Notes under the pieces: model-generated
The model's input: only the letters and a program-made list of their open reading frames with translations
Told to the model about the DNA's origin: nothing
The model's database searches: none
Position numbers and translations under genes: made by a program
NCBI GenBank assembly: GCA_013297775.1
Contig: JAAFIL010000011.1
Span: 1-64,000 of the forward strand
DNA from: Bacteroidota bacterium
GTDB taxonomy: Bacteria; Bacteroidota; Bacteroidia; B-17B0; Aurantibacillaceae
DNA length: 64,000 bases
Direction: 5' to 3'
Shown: in pieces, positions 15,433 through 24,025 of the stretch
Numbering within the stretch: the stretch's first letter is position 1
How the letters are laid out: the number at the start of each line of letters is the position of its first letter

Positions 15433-16453
15433 AGCGGTTTTAGAAAAACACTTTGGTAAAAATGCTGAAGATATTTTCTATAAAAGCCAACTAATCCAAT
15501 ACTTGAACGAAAAAACACGTTCAGCGAATAGAGGTTCAAAATCTCGTTCAAGTTTTGGGACTTTATATGCAATTTATACTATAATCGAAGATTATGTTAA
15601 GAATGGATTTGATAAAAAAGGAGACTATTCTAAATATGGTGGTGCTGCTTTTTCGACACTTCTTTCAAGCGCAAAATCACTTCCTTTTGGTGATAAAATG
15701 CAAAATCATTATTTCAACAATCGAACGAATTCTGAATTCAAAAAATTTTTTCCATTGTCAGAATTTAAACCAATTGAACACGAGCAAGTAAAAAAAAGAT
15801 ATTGGATTAATGAAAATTTATTAAAAATAAAAGTTGGCAAAGCCCACTTCAATATTGCAAAAGCTACTTTAGAAATTATTGAAGAATATACGAAGACAAA
15901 GCAAGATGCGTTTCAACGATTTATAAAAGCCTGTAAAAAATTGCAAAAAATCGGGAAGAAATCACCAAAAAAAATTGAAGAGTTTGTAATTGGTTTGCTT
16001 GCACCTAATGTGGATGCAAGGCTTTTTGAAACGGTGAGTTACTCTATCCTCAAATATTACTATCACGACCAACAAATTATATGGGGTTTTGAAATGAATA
16101 AACTCAAAACAGAAAATTTGAAGCTTTATAAGACAGGAAGAACTAATGCCAATGATGGAGGTATTGACTTTGTAATGAAACCACTTGGGCGATTTTTTCA
16201 AGTAACGGAAACAATAGATTTTAAAAAGTATTTCCTCGATATTGATAAAATTCAAAAATATCCAATCACTTTCGTAATAAAATCAACCGAGCCGACCGAA
16301 GACCTATTAAAGAAAATTCGAGATAAAGCAGGTAAAATTTATTCTATCAAAGCCACTGTTGACAGGTATATGGACTGCATTGAAGAAGTTATAAATATTC
16401 CCACCCTCAACAACAGATTTAACGATGCAGTAAAAGCATGGTTATCTAAATGA
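15404..16453 (+). CDS. putative type II restriction endonuclease, partner of the YhdJ-like methylase
   Basis: About 349 aa from the ATG at 15404; an in-frame TTG 12 bp earlier is less likely. I do not recognise a named family. The position, overlapping the methylase gene by 29 bp, points to a cognate endonuclease. A possible nuclease core is NDGGIDFVMKPLGRFFQVTE, a D...(Q/E)-type segment reminiscent of Mrr/PD-(D/E)xK enzymes but without the usual final Lys. The N-terminal ~180 residues are Lys-rich and helical, and AT content is high. Restriction activity is inferred from context. Confidence 0.7.
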   Translation: MENIFTANIKAVLEKHFGKNAEDIFYKSQLIQYLNEKTRSANRGSKSRSSFGTLYAIYTIIEDYVKNGFDKKGDYSKYGGAAFSTLLSSAKSLPFGDKMQNHYFNNRTNSEFKKFFPLSEFKPIEHEQVKKRYWINENLLKIKVGKAHFNIAKATLEIIEEYTKTKQDAFQRFIKACKKLQKIGKKSPKKIEEFVIGLLAPNVDARLFETVSYSILKYYYHDQQIIWGFEMNKLKTENLKLYKTGRTNANDGGIDFVMKPLGRFFQVTETIDFKKYFLDIDKIQKYPITFVIKSTEPTEDLLKKIRDKAGKIYSIKATVDRYMDCIEEVINIPTLNNRFNDAVKAWLSK

Positions 16454-16526
16454 GATTCTTGACGAAGTAGTAATTCAAAGTAAAGTTGAGTTTAATTATG
16501 AGGATACAGACGATGTTGATGACTAG
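16434..16526 (+). pseudogene. possible C-terminal gene remnant after the R-M pair
   Basis: An open stretch of ~30 codons without a start, in another frame than the endonuclease, ends with a protein-like acidic tail (VEFNYEDTDDVDD) and a TAG at 16524-16526. It could be the scar of a gene replaced when the R-M pair arrived, or chance. The rest of 16527-16761 shows no gene. Confidence 0.25.
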
Positions 16527-16761
16527 AAGACCGACACATAACGGCACATTAGCAATAGATGAGGTTTTGTACTCCACAGGCAGTTTTATGGTAGCCGAAA
16601 GTTCAGTTCTCCGCATCAGCAGTTGTGCTGAAAAGCGTACCCACCGAAAATCTACCCACCATTAAACGCCACACGATTATCATCCTATTATCGTTTCCAA
16701 AAGATAGACAGCAAAACGTATTACAATCTAATAAATAGCCTCAACCAAACAATAAAAAGCC

Positions 16762-16769
16762 TAATTTTG
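16762..16769 (+). promoter_or_regulatory. -7 box before PorG-like gene
   Basis: TAATTTTG fits TAnnTTTG. It lies 4 bp before the first possible TTG start (16774) and 16 bp before a second TTG (16786). Confidence 0.35.
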
Positions 16770-16773
16770 CGTT

Positions 16774-17598
16774 TTGTCAGTTGTATTGATTAAAAAACTA
16801 ATAGTCATTTTTTTACTCATCACCCATTGCGTAAGTTTTGCGCAAACACGTAAACGTAATTTTCGTCAGCACGAACTTGGCGTTTTACTGGGTACATCGT
16901 ATTATATTGGCGATTTGAATCCGCGCTTTCACTTTTTAATGCCGCAGCCCGCTGGGGGTTTATTTTACCGTTTTACCTGGAGTTACCGCTATGCTTTGCG
17001 TGCAGGGTTTAATTATGGGCGTATTATGGGCGATGATAGCCGTAGTTCGAATGCTGATTTAAAATTCAGAAACCTCAACTTTCGGTCGAATATTTATGAA
17101 TTTAATGTGGTAGGCGAGTTTAATTTTTTAGAGTACCGATTAGGGCATCAACGGCATTATTTTACGATGTTTTTATTTGGCGGCATGGCGGGCTTTCATT
17201 TTGACCCTAAAGGCAATTTAGGAGATGGCAAATGGCGCAGTTTAGCTCCTTTACAAACCGAAGGAACTCGATATAGCCGATTTCAAATTTCGATACCTTT
17301 TGGCATTGGGTTTAAATGGAATGTAACCGATAACATTGGTTTAAGTGTAGAATGGGGTCCTCGAAAAACTTATACCGATTATTTAGATGATGTAAGCGGT
17401 CTGTATTACGATTTCTCTAAAAATGCACCTAACAGTAGCGATACAAGAACTTTTGCTTACCGCAGCGGCGATACTTACAATTATGTTGGAACGGCGCGCG
17501 GAAATCCACGAACAAAAGATTGGTACTTTTTTACAGGTTTTAGTATAAACTTTAAATTACCAAAAGCCAATCAGCCTTGTTACGCAAAAGGGCTTTAA
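16774..17598 (+). CDS. outer-membrane beta-barrel protein, DUF6089/PorG-like
   Basis: 274 aa. A signal peptide ends ...VSFAQ, then HELGVLLGTSYYIGDLNPRF opens a barrel of the DUF6089 type. Repeated aromatic strands follow (YRYALRAGFNYGRI, YEFNVVGEFNFLEY, YFTMFLFGGMAGFHF, IPFGIGFKWNV) and the last strand is WYFFTGFSINFKL. Type IX secretion protein PorG belongs to this family, so an outer-membrane role in T9SS is possible. There is no ATG at the 5' end; the start is TTG, at 16774 or better at 16786 (MIKKLIVIF...). Confidence 0.8.
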   Translation: MSVVLIKKLIVIFLLITHCVSFAQTRKRNFRQHELGVLLGTSYYIGDLNPRFHFLMPQPAGGLFYRFTWSYRYALRAGFNYGRIMGDDSRSSNADLKFRNLNFRSNIYEFNVVGEFNFLEYRLGHQRHYFTMFLFGGMAGFHFDPKGNLGDGKWRSLAPLQTEGTRYSRFQISIPFGIGFKWNVTDNIGLSVEWGPRKTYTDYLDDVSGLYYDFSKNAPNSSDTRTFAYRSGDTYNYVGTARGNPRTKDWYFFTGFSINFKLPKANQPCYAKGL

Positions 17599-17608
17599 CT
17601 CAACTTGG

Positions 17609-18265
17609 TTAGTCGCGTTCGTCAATAATTTGATCGGCTTTCAATCCTTTGGTATCAAATGTAAACGTTGTTTCGACAATTTCGGTATTCGGTTTTAAAC
17701 TTTTTACTTCGTACGTGGTAGTGCCGCCATCCTTCATCATCATTTTTACCAAAGCCACTTGTTTTTTAGTTCTATCCACGTATAATTTAATGGTATGAAA
17801 CTTTTTCTTTTCGGGCTTGATGGTAGGGTACAAATCAACAATAGCGCAAGTACTAGTCCCTACTTTTTCGTCTTTATCGTATTTATAATTAAAACCTGTT
17901 TCGTAAATGGTAAAAATTTTGCTAGGATTTAATTGATCGTCGCTGGCCACTTCAAAATTTTTAATGGTTACTTCTTTGGCATCTTTATTATAGTTCCATA
18001 ATGTTTTACCATCGCAAACAATGGTATTACCTGGAATTTCCATACGAAATTTTTGACCCTTGATTTGCGCTTTGCCTACCCATTTTTCGAGTTGTTTTTT
18101 ATCTTTATTAGCCATTACAAAAACAAAGTCGGCCGTAATGGTTTTATACCCTTTGGTAGTTTTGCTTAAATCGTCTAATATAACTTTGGCTTTAGGATCT
18201 TGGGCAGATTGTGCCAATACGTTTAAACTAAAACTAATTAAAAGGAGGGATATTATTTTTTTCAT
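17609..18265 (-). CDS. lolA: LolA-like outer-membrane lipoprotein carrier
   Basis: 218 aa with a signal peptide (residues 1-18, ...NVLAQ). The LolA-type unclosed beta-barrel is suggested by ITADFVFVMANKDKKQLEKW, KGQKFRMEIPGNTIVCDGKT, LWNYNKDAKEVTI and DLYPTIKPEKKKF. It shuttles lipoproteins across the periplasm from LolCDE. It is convergent with the PorG-like gene (10 bp between stops). The usual ftsK neighbour seen in other Bacteroidota is not here. Confidence 0.88.
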   Translation of the reverse strand: MKKIISLLLISFSLNVLAQSAQDPKAKVILDDLSKTTKGYKTITADFVFVMANKDKKQLEKWVGKAQIKGQKFRMEIPGNTIVCDGKTLWNYNKDAKEVTIKNFEVASDDQLNPSKIFTIYETGFNYKYDKDEKVGTSTCAIVDLYPTIKPEKKKFHTIKLYVDRTKKQVALVKMMMKDGGTTTYEVKSLKPNTEIVETTFTFDTKGLKADQIIDERD

Positions 18266-18384
18266 AGTGTATGCTAAAACAAAAGTGATGCCAATTTAGA
18301 CGCACGAATTTACTAAAAGTTTAAAATACTCCTAGAAAATCTTAATAAATGCAAAAGTTATGATTATTTCAAGCTAAAATAGAC

Positions 18385-18423
18385 TTATACCAAATTTTAA
18401 GAAAGAGGGGCTTTAGAATAAAA
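18385..18423 (-). repeat. inverted copy of the flank of the large palindromic repeat
   Basis: TTATACCAA followed by ATTTTAAGAAAGAGGGGCTT and TAGAATAAAAT is nearly the reverse complement of the flank seen at 87-115 and 56920-56945. Degenerate pieces of the same word recur at 18508-18527 and 18706-18730. Confidence 0.6.
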
Positions 18424-18455
18424 TCTATAATTCGATTAAATAATAGAAGACACTA

Positions 18456-18686
18456 AAAATAGCACGCCAAGTTTGCAAAGGAAAAATAAATAAATCGTTG
18501 ATCTTAAATTTTTAAGAAAGAGGAATTTTGAGCAACTCAATTTCATTGGTAATGGCACGCAAAGGCGCAAAGAACGCAAAGGGAGCAATGAATTTATAGT
18601 TGGTGTGAGTTTGTTAAGCGAGATGAGCTAAATGATTTGGAATGGGAATGGCACGCAAAGACGCAGAGGTCGCAAAGGGAGCAATG
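18456..18686. repeat. CGCAAAG-type short repeat clusters
   Basis: GGCACGCAAAGGCGCAAAGA with further ACGCAAAGGGAGCAATG occurs at 18554-18590 and a near copy at 18650-18686. A weaker one (AGCACGCCAAGTTTGCAAAGG) begins near 18460. They are the same family as 10251-10394. Non-coding. Confidence 0.7.
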
Positions 18687-18774
18687 GTGGAAGCGTTAGA
18701 TTTTAAGAGAATGGGATTTAGAATAAAATGTGATACTTGACAACTAACCTCTAAATGAATTAAGCTGTATGGAA

Positions 18775-18925
18775 TTGATTTATAAGTTATCGTTTTATAC
18801 TTATACGAACTTGATTTATAATTTAATCCAATCGTTAACTAAGTTATAAATCAAATTAGCATAAAGTAAACTGTTCTTAAATTTAGAATGAACTCTTTTT
18901 ACGTGAGCGATATTTTATAAATCAA
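18775..18925. repeat. alternating copies of TTGATTTATAA
   Basis: TTGATTTATAA is at 18775-18785 and 18811-18821; its reverse complement is at 18844-18854 and 18915-18925. They could pair into hairpins. The segment 18886-18916 also shares a word (ACTnTTTTTACGTG..GATATT) with 10655-10680, showing a wider dispersed family. Confidence 0.5.
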
Positions 18926-18950
18926 GTTAATATGAAAGACCAAAAATAAA

Positions 18951-18978
18951 AAAGCCGCTTCTAATACGAAGCGGCTTT
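18951..18978. terminator. bidirectional intrinsic terminator downstream of infB
   Basis: A perfect 11-bp stem AAAGCCGCTTC / GAAGCGGCTTT with a 6-nt loop, with A-rich sequence on the left and T-rich on the right. Located ~205 bp past the infB stop; read leftwards it would end the rimP-nusA-infB transcript. Confidence 0.85.
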
Positions 18979-19183
18979 TTATTAGTTTGTATAAATCGAA
19001 TGGGTAATTATAGCTATTATGCAATCCACTCTGCTTGTTCTTTTTAATTTATACTTCTTCAAAAAATCTTTCGTAATTACTACTATGCAAGATTTTTTTT
19101 CTTCGCCTAAATAAAATTTATGCTCAGCACAGCCGAAGTGAATAACTTCGCATATTTAGACTACCTGATAGTTACAATTGGTA

Positions 19184-22030
19184 TTAGAGTTTAGCTTTTA
19201 TTTCTACCATGTCGTATCCTTCAATAATGTCGCCAACTTTAATATCGTTGAAGCCATCAATGTTTAACCCGCATTCGTAACCTGTGGCCACTTCTTTTAC
19301 ATCGTCTTTAAAGCGTTTTAAAGAGCCTAAAGCCCCCGAATGAACCACAATGCCATCGCGTATGATACGCACTTTTGTATGGCGGGTTACTTTTCCATCT
19401 AACACATAACAACCTGCAATGGTTCCTACTTTGGTGATGTTAAAGACTTCGCGAATTTCGATGTTACAAACAATTTTCTCTTCAAATTCGGGAGCTAACA
19501 TCCCTTCCATTGCGGCCTTAATTTCGTTGATGGCATCGTAAATGATAGAGTATAAACGAATGTCAATCTCTTCGGTTTCGGCTAACTTACGTGCATTGGT
19601 GGTTGGTCGAACTTGGAAACCAATAATGATAGCATTAGAAGCTGATGCTAATAATACATCAGTTTCACTAATAGCCCCTACTGATTTATGAATGATATTA
19701 ATTGCAATTTTTTCGGTACTTAGTTTCAATAAAGAGTCGCTCAAGGCTTCAATAGATCCATCCACATCACCTTTCACAATAACGTTTAATTCTTTAAAAT
19801 CGCCAATGGCTAAACGGCGACCAATTTCATCGAGTGTAATGTGTTTATGTGTGCGAATACCTTGCTCGCGTTGTAATTGTAGGCGTTTGTTGGCTATCTC
19901 ACGTGCTTCGCGTTCGTCGCTCATCACATTAAATTTATCGCCAGCTTGTGGCGCACCACTTAAACCTAATACTTTAACAGGCATAGATGGCCCCACTTCG
20001 GTTACTTTTTGACCGCGTTCGTTAAACATGGCTCTTACACGGCCACTAAAGCTCCCCGCCAACATAATATCTCCAATTTTTAGCGTCCCCGATTGTACTA
20101 AAATAGTGGCAACGTAGCCACGTCCTTCTTCGAGTGAGGCTTCGATAACGCTACCCGTGGCATTACGACTTGGATTGGCTTTTAAGTCCATTATTTCCGC
20201 CTCTAGCACTACTTTTTCGAGTAATAAATCTATGTTTTTACCCAATTTAGCACTTACTTCTTGGCATTGGTATTTACCACCCCATTCTTCAACTAAAATA
20301 TTCATTTGCGAAAGTGCTTCGCGAATTTTATCGGGATTAGCCCCTGGTTTATCCATTTTGTTAATGGCAAAAATCATGGGTACACCAGCCGCTTGGGCGT
20401 GGTTAATAGCTTCTTTGGTTTGCGGCATTACACTATCGTCGGCCGCTACTACAATGATAGCTAAGTCGGTTACCTTAGCACCCCGCGCACGCATGGCGGT
20501 AAACGCTTCGTGACCCGGTGTATCGAGAAATGTAACGGAACGGCCATCGCCTAATTTTACATTGTAGGCTCCAATGTGTTGGGTAATTCCACCCGCTTCG
20601 CCCGAAACAACATTGGCTTTACGAATAAAATCGAGTAAAGAGGTTTTCCCATGATCAACGTGTCCCATTACTGTAACAATAGGCGGACGCGAAACTAAAT
20701 CTTCGGGTTTATCTTTATCTTCTTCTTTAATGGTTTCAATGTCTTCGGCACTTGCAAACACTACCGAGTATCCGAACTCTTCGGCCACAATGGTAATGGT
20801 TTCGGCATCTAACCGTTGATTGATACTTACAAATAACCCCAAAGACATACAGGTTGAAATAATTTTTGTTACCTGCACATCCATCATTTGAGCCATTTGA
20901 TTGGCACTTACAAACTCGGCTACTTTTAATACTTTTTTGTCGGCTTCGAGTTGTTCTTGTTGTTTATCAAGGCGTTCGCGTACCTCTCCGCGTTTGTCGC
21001 GGCGGTATTTAGAGGCTTTTGATTTATTTCCTTTTTCGCTAAGGCGCGCAAGGGTTTCTTTAATTTGCTTTTGAATTTCCTCTTCGGTTAATTCGTGGCG
21101 TGGTTTATTTTGATTAGGATTAGTGCCTGGTTGTCCGGGCTTTTTATGACGCGGGTCGCCATACTTTTCTTTTGCTTTTTCTTTGGCAATGGCGGCTTGT
21201 TCTTTCCCAACTTTCTTAATTTCTTCTTGGCTCATGCCACCTTTAACAATGCGCTTACGTTTCTTTCTATCGTGCGAGTTGTTATCTGTTTTTTTCGCAG
21301 GTTCTTTGGTAACAGGGAGTTCTACACGGCCTAATATTTTTGGTCCATCTAACTTTTGGAAAACTGTTTCAATGTGTTCGGGGGTAGTATTTACTTCTGC
21401 TATGGGCGTAGGAATGACAACAGGTTTTTCCTCTACCTTTTTCTCGGGTACTACCACTTTAGGAGGTTCTACTTTTTTGACCTCACTTACTGGTTTCGGT
21501 TTTTCTTCCGCTTCTCGTTTGACTTTTTTGTCGGGCTTTGTTTTTAGGTTCATGCTGTCCAAATCCAGCCTACCTAAAACTTTTGGCCCTGTATCTTTAG
21601 CATCGGTAGTAGTAACAACGGGTTCCAATATCAATTTCACCTCAGGAGTATAGGTTTCGTTGATTTTTTTCTCTTCGTCTTTTTTCTCTTCTACCTTTTT
21701 AGAAGGGATGGTTAAATCTTTAATGCGAATTTCTTCTTGCTCGTGATCTTGATCTTCGCGTACTTTTTTGATTTTTACTTCATCCAATACAATTGTTTCG
21801 CGCTTCACTTTTGTGATGCTAAGCGAAACGTGTTCAGCTTCTTCACGAGCCGACCTATCGCCGCTAAACTCCTTTAGCAGCAAGGCATACTCATCTTCTC
21901 CAATTTTTGCATTTGGATTGGAGTCAACGGGTTTTCCTTTTGAGCCAAGGAACTCCACTATCTTTCCGAGCGAAAGATTAAATTCTCTGGCGACTTTACT
22001 TAGACGAAGTTGTTTTGGTCCTTCTGACAT
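19184..22030 (-). CDS. infB: translation initiation factor IF-2
   Basis: 948 aa. An N-terminal IF2_N segment (RLSKVAREFNLSLGKIVEFL) is followed by a long charged Lys/Glu/Pro-rich region to about residue 400. The GTPase domain has GHVDHGKTSLL, DTPGHEAF and NKMD, and domains II-IV run to the C-terminus. It places initiator tRNA on the 30S subunit. It is the last gene of rimP-nusA-infB. The low-complexity charged linker is typical for Bacteroidota IF-2. Confidence 0.98.
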   Translation of the reverse strand: MSEGPKQLRLSKVAREFNLSLGKIVEFLGSKGKPVDSNPNAKIGEDEYALLLKEFSGDRSAREEAEHVSLSITKVKRETIVLDEVKIKKVREDQDHEQEEIRIKDLTIPSKKVEEKKDEEKKINETYTPEVKLILEPVVTTTDAKDTGPKVLGRLDLDSMNLKTKPDKKVKREAEEKPKPVSEVKKVEPPKVVVPEKKVEEKPVVIPTPIAEVNTTPEHIETVFQKLDGPKILGRVELPVTKEPAKKTDNNSHDRKKRKRIVKGGMSQEEIKKVGKEQAAIAKEKAKEKYGDPRHKKPGQPGTNPNQNKPRHELTEEEIQKQIKETLARLSEKGNKSKASKYRRDKRGEVRERLDKQQEQLEADKKVLKVAEFVSANQMAQMMDVQVTKIISTCMSLGLFVSINQRLDAETITIVAEEFGYSVVFASAEDIETIKEEDKDKPEDLVSRPPIVTVMGHVDHGKTSLLDFIRKANVVSGEAGGITQHIGAYNVKLGDGRSVTFLDTPGHEAFTAMRARGAKVTDLAIIVVAADDSVMPQTKEAINHAQAAGVPMIFAINKMDKPGANPDKIREALSQMNILVEEWGGKYQCQEVSAKLGKNIDLLLEKVVLEAEIMDLKANPSRNATGSVIEASLEEGRGYVATILVQSGTLKIGDIMLAGSFSGRVRAMFNERGQKVTEVGPSMPVKVLGLSGAPQAGDKFNVMSDEREAREIANKRLQLQREQGIRTHKHITLDEIGRRLAIGDFKELNVIVKGDVDGSIEALSDSLLKLSTEKIAINIIHKSVGAISETDVLLASASNAIIIGFQVRPTTNARKLAETEEIDIRLYSIIYDAINEIKAAMEGMLAPEFEEKIVCNIEIREVFNITKVGTIAGCYVLDGKVTRHTKVRIIRDGIVVHSGALGSLKRFKDDVKEVATGYECGLNIDGFNDIKVGDIIEGYDMVEIKAKL

Positions 22031-22117
22031 ATTTTATTTTACTCCTTTTACTTTTTTACAACTGTTTTAAAAATGGGCACAGTTTAAGCCTAATTTCGTT
22101 ACTTCATACGTTTTACA

Positions 22118-23374
22118 TTACTCAAATTCTGAAGCTAAAATACTACGCACATGTTTAATAACTTGTTCATCTAATTGTGTGCGGCGTGCTAACTCTTCGG
22201 TATTTAATTCAAGTACCGATTTAGCAGTATCGCAACCAATTGCTTTTAATTCATCAATAATATGCGCTTCAATTTCATCGGCAAATTCATTTAAGTCCAC
22301 ATCTTCGTTATCTACCTCTACTTCATTATCGCGGAACACGTCTATTTCGTAGCCAGTAAGCTTACCCGCCAATTTAATATTGTAACCACCTTTTCCAATG
22401 GCTAAAGAAATTTGATCGGGACGCAGATAAACTTGCGCGCGAGTAGATCCGTCTTCAATTTTAACTGATGTTATTTTTGCGGGGCTAAGTGCCCGTTGAA
22501 TTAAAAGACTGGCATTAGTTGTGAAATTGATAACGTCAATGTTTTCATTTTTTAATTCGCGCACAATGCCATGTATGCGTGAGCCTTTCATCCCTACACA
22601 AGCGCCTACTGGGTCTATACGGTCGTCGTAACTTTCAACAGCTACTTTAGCGCGCTCGCCTGGTTCGCGTACAATTTTTTTGATGGTGATGAGTCCATCA
22701 AAAATTTCGGGTACTTCGTTTTCAAATAAGCGTTCTAAAAACACGGGACTGGTGCGCGAAACGATAATAGAAGGGGTACCATTTTTCATTTCTACTTTCG
22801 ATACAACGGCTTTTACGGTATCTCCTTTTTTAAAAAAGTCGCTAGGAATTTGTTCGGTTTTAGGTAAAAGTAATTCGTTGCCTTCATCATCAATCAACAT
22901 AATTTCTTTTTTCCATACTTGATAAACTTCGGCAGTTATAACATCGCCAACTTTTTCTTTGTATTTATTGAATACTTCGCTTTTTTCGAGTTCTAAAACC
23001 TTTTGAACTAAATTTTGACGTACCGATAAAACAGAGCGGCGGCCAAAATCTTCGAGTGATACGCGCTCCGAAACATCTTCGCCGATTTCAAAATCGGGTT
23101 CAATTTTTTGGGCATCGCTATAACTAATGTGTTTATTTTCGTCAAAGTCGAATGAGTCTTCAGCAAACTCATCATCCACGATACGGCGGTTTTTGTAGAT
23201 TTCTACATCCCCTTTATCGGGGTTCATAATAATATCGAAGTTTTTATCACTTCCATACTTTTTAATTAACATACTGCGAAACACGTCTTCAATGATGCTC
23301 ATTAACATGGCTCTGTCAATGTTCTTCATATCTTTAAATTCCGAAAACGATTCTATCAGATTTATGTTTTCCAT
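22118..23374 (-). CDS. nusA: transcription termination/antitermination factor NusA
   Basis: 418 aa. The N-terminal RNA-polymerase-binding domain is followed by an S1 domain (GDVITAEVYQVWKKEIMLID) and two KH domains (ACVGMKGSRIHGIVRELKNE; RPDQISLAIGKGGYNIKLA). The short acidic and helical tail lacks the duplicated C-terminal repeats of E. coli NusA. Lies 25 bp after rimP. Confidence 0.97.
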   Translation of the reverse strand: MENINLIESFSEFKDMKNIDRAMLMSIIEDVFRSMLIKKYGSDKNFDIIMNPDKGDVEIYKNRRIVDDEFAEDSFDFDENKHISYSDAQKIEPDFEIGEDVSERVSLEDFGRRSVLSVRQNLVQKVLELEKSEVFNKYKEKVGDVITAEVYQVWKKEIMLIDDEGNELLLPKTEQIPSDFFKKGDTVKAVVSKVEMKNGTPSIIVSRTSPVFLERLFENEVPEIFDGLITIKKIVREPGERAKVAVESYDDRIDPVGACVGMKGSRIHGIVRELKNENIDVINFTTNASLLIQRALSPAKITSVKIEDGSTRAQVYLRPDQISLAIGKGGYNIKLAGKLTGYEIDVFRDNEVEVDNEDVDLNEFADEIEAHIIDELKAIGCDTAKSVLELNTEELARRTQLDEQVIKHVRSILASEFE

Positions 23375-23399
23375 GACTTTGATATTTACTTTGTTAGTT

Positions 23400-23864
23400 T
23401 TAAAATTTTAATTTAATTTTTGATTCTACTACCTCGCTAAACGCCACTGTTTGCTGGTGTATAACGGTTACTTTTCCTTTTCCAAGGGGTTTGTTTTCGC
23501 GTGTGGAGTACTCTAAAACAAAACCATCGGGGTTAACCGACATTAAATCCCCTTCGGCCAAGGTATCGTTAGTTAATTTCACAACAAGGGTGCGCCCAAT
23601 GTGTTTGTGGTATTGACGCGGCAACACCAGAGGTGCGGTGGCACCCGGCGAACTCACCTCTAACGAAAAATCATCTTTTTCGCGATCTAAATTTTTTTCG
23701 ATATGGCGGCTTAAACTCACGCAATCGTGAATGCCAATGCCCGCATCGCCATCTACCAATACCTCAATGCGATTGCTGGTGCTTACCGATATTTTGGTAA
23801 CAAATTTATCGGACCCCCTAAGGTGCTCTTCGGCTAGTAATTCTATGTGCTTTTTTTCAATCAT
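23400..23864 (-). CDS. rimP: ribosome maturation factor RimP
   Basis: 154 aa from the ATG at 23864 (MIEKKHIELLAEEHLRGSDK). The N-domain has VDGDAGIGIHDCVSLSRHIE and DFSLEVSSPGATAPL; the SH3-like C-domain follows. It is needed for 30S maturation. A longer in-frame reading from 23930 would run through a terminator-like hairpin and gives residues atypical of RimP, so I chose the inner start. Confidence 0.93.
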   Translation of the reverse strand: MIEKKHIELLAEEHLRGSDKFVTKISVSTSNRIEVLVDGDAGIGIHDCVSLSRHIEKNLDREKDDFSLEVSSPGATAPLVLPRQYHKHIGRTLVVKLTNDTLAEGDLMSVNPDGFVLEYSTRENKPLGKGKVTVIHQQTVAFSEVVESKIKLKF

Positions 23865-23886
23865 TTTTCCAAATACATTGAATAAA

Positions 23887-23910
23887 AAAGGGAACTTAGT
23901 GGTTCCCTTT
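23887..23910 (-). terminator. terminator-like hairpin in the rimP-nusA-infB leader (candidate attenuator)
   Basis: Read on the minus strand: AAAGGGAAC, 6-nt loop, GTTCCCTTT followed by TTTATT. That is a perfect 9-bp stem and a U-tract, ending 22 bp before the rimP start and downstream of a -7 box. No minus-strand gene lies upstream to be terminated, so a leader attenuator for the NusA operon is the natural reading. Confidence 0.6.
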
Positions 23911-23932
23911 CTCTTTTCTTTATTTAGCATTG

Positions 23933-23940
23933 CAAAATTA
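23933..23940 (-). promoter_or_regulatory. -7 box of rimP-nusA-infB promoter
   Basis: On the minus strand TAATTTTG fits TAnnTTTG. It lies ~70 bp before rimP and just before the leader hairpin. No clear -33 TTG. Confidence 0.4.
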
Positions 23941-24025
23941 AGTAGTTTTTGGTTAATAAAAAAATTTTTTTGTTGAAAAGCGGTCTTTTTAAACCCTATC
24001 TTTAAATAATCAAAAAATAGTGGCT

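Noticed and set aside
18554-18686. CRISPR array
   Set aside because: Repeat units are short, degenerate tandem words without regular unique spacers, and there are no cas genes.
23865-23930. N-terminal extension of RimP from the ATG at 23930
   Set aside because: It would be encoded by the hairpin/U-tract region and adds residues not seen in RimP; kept only as a possible leader peptide.
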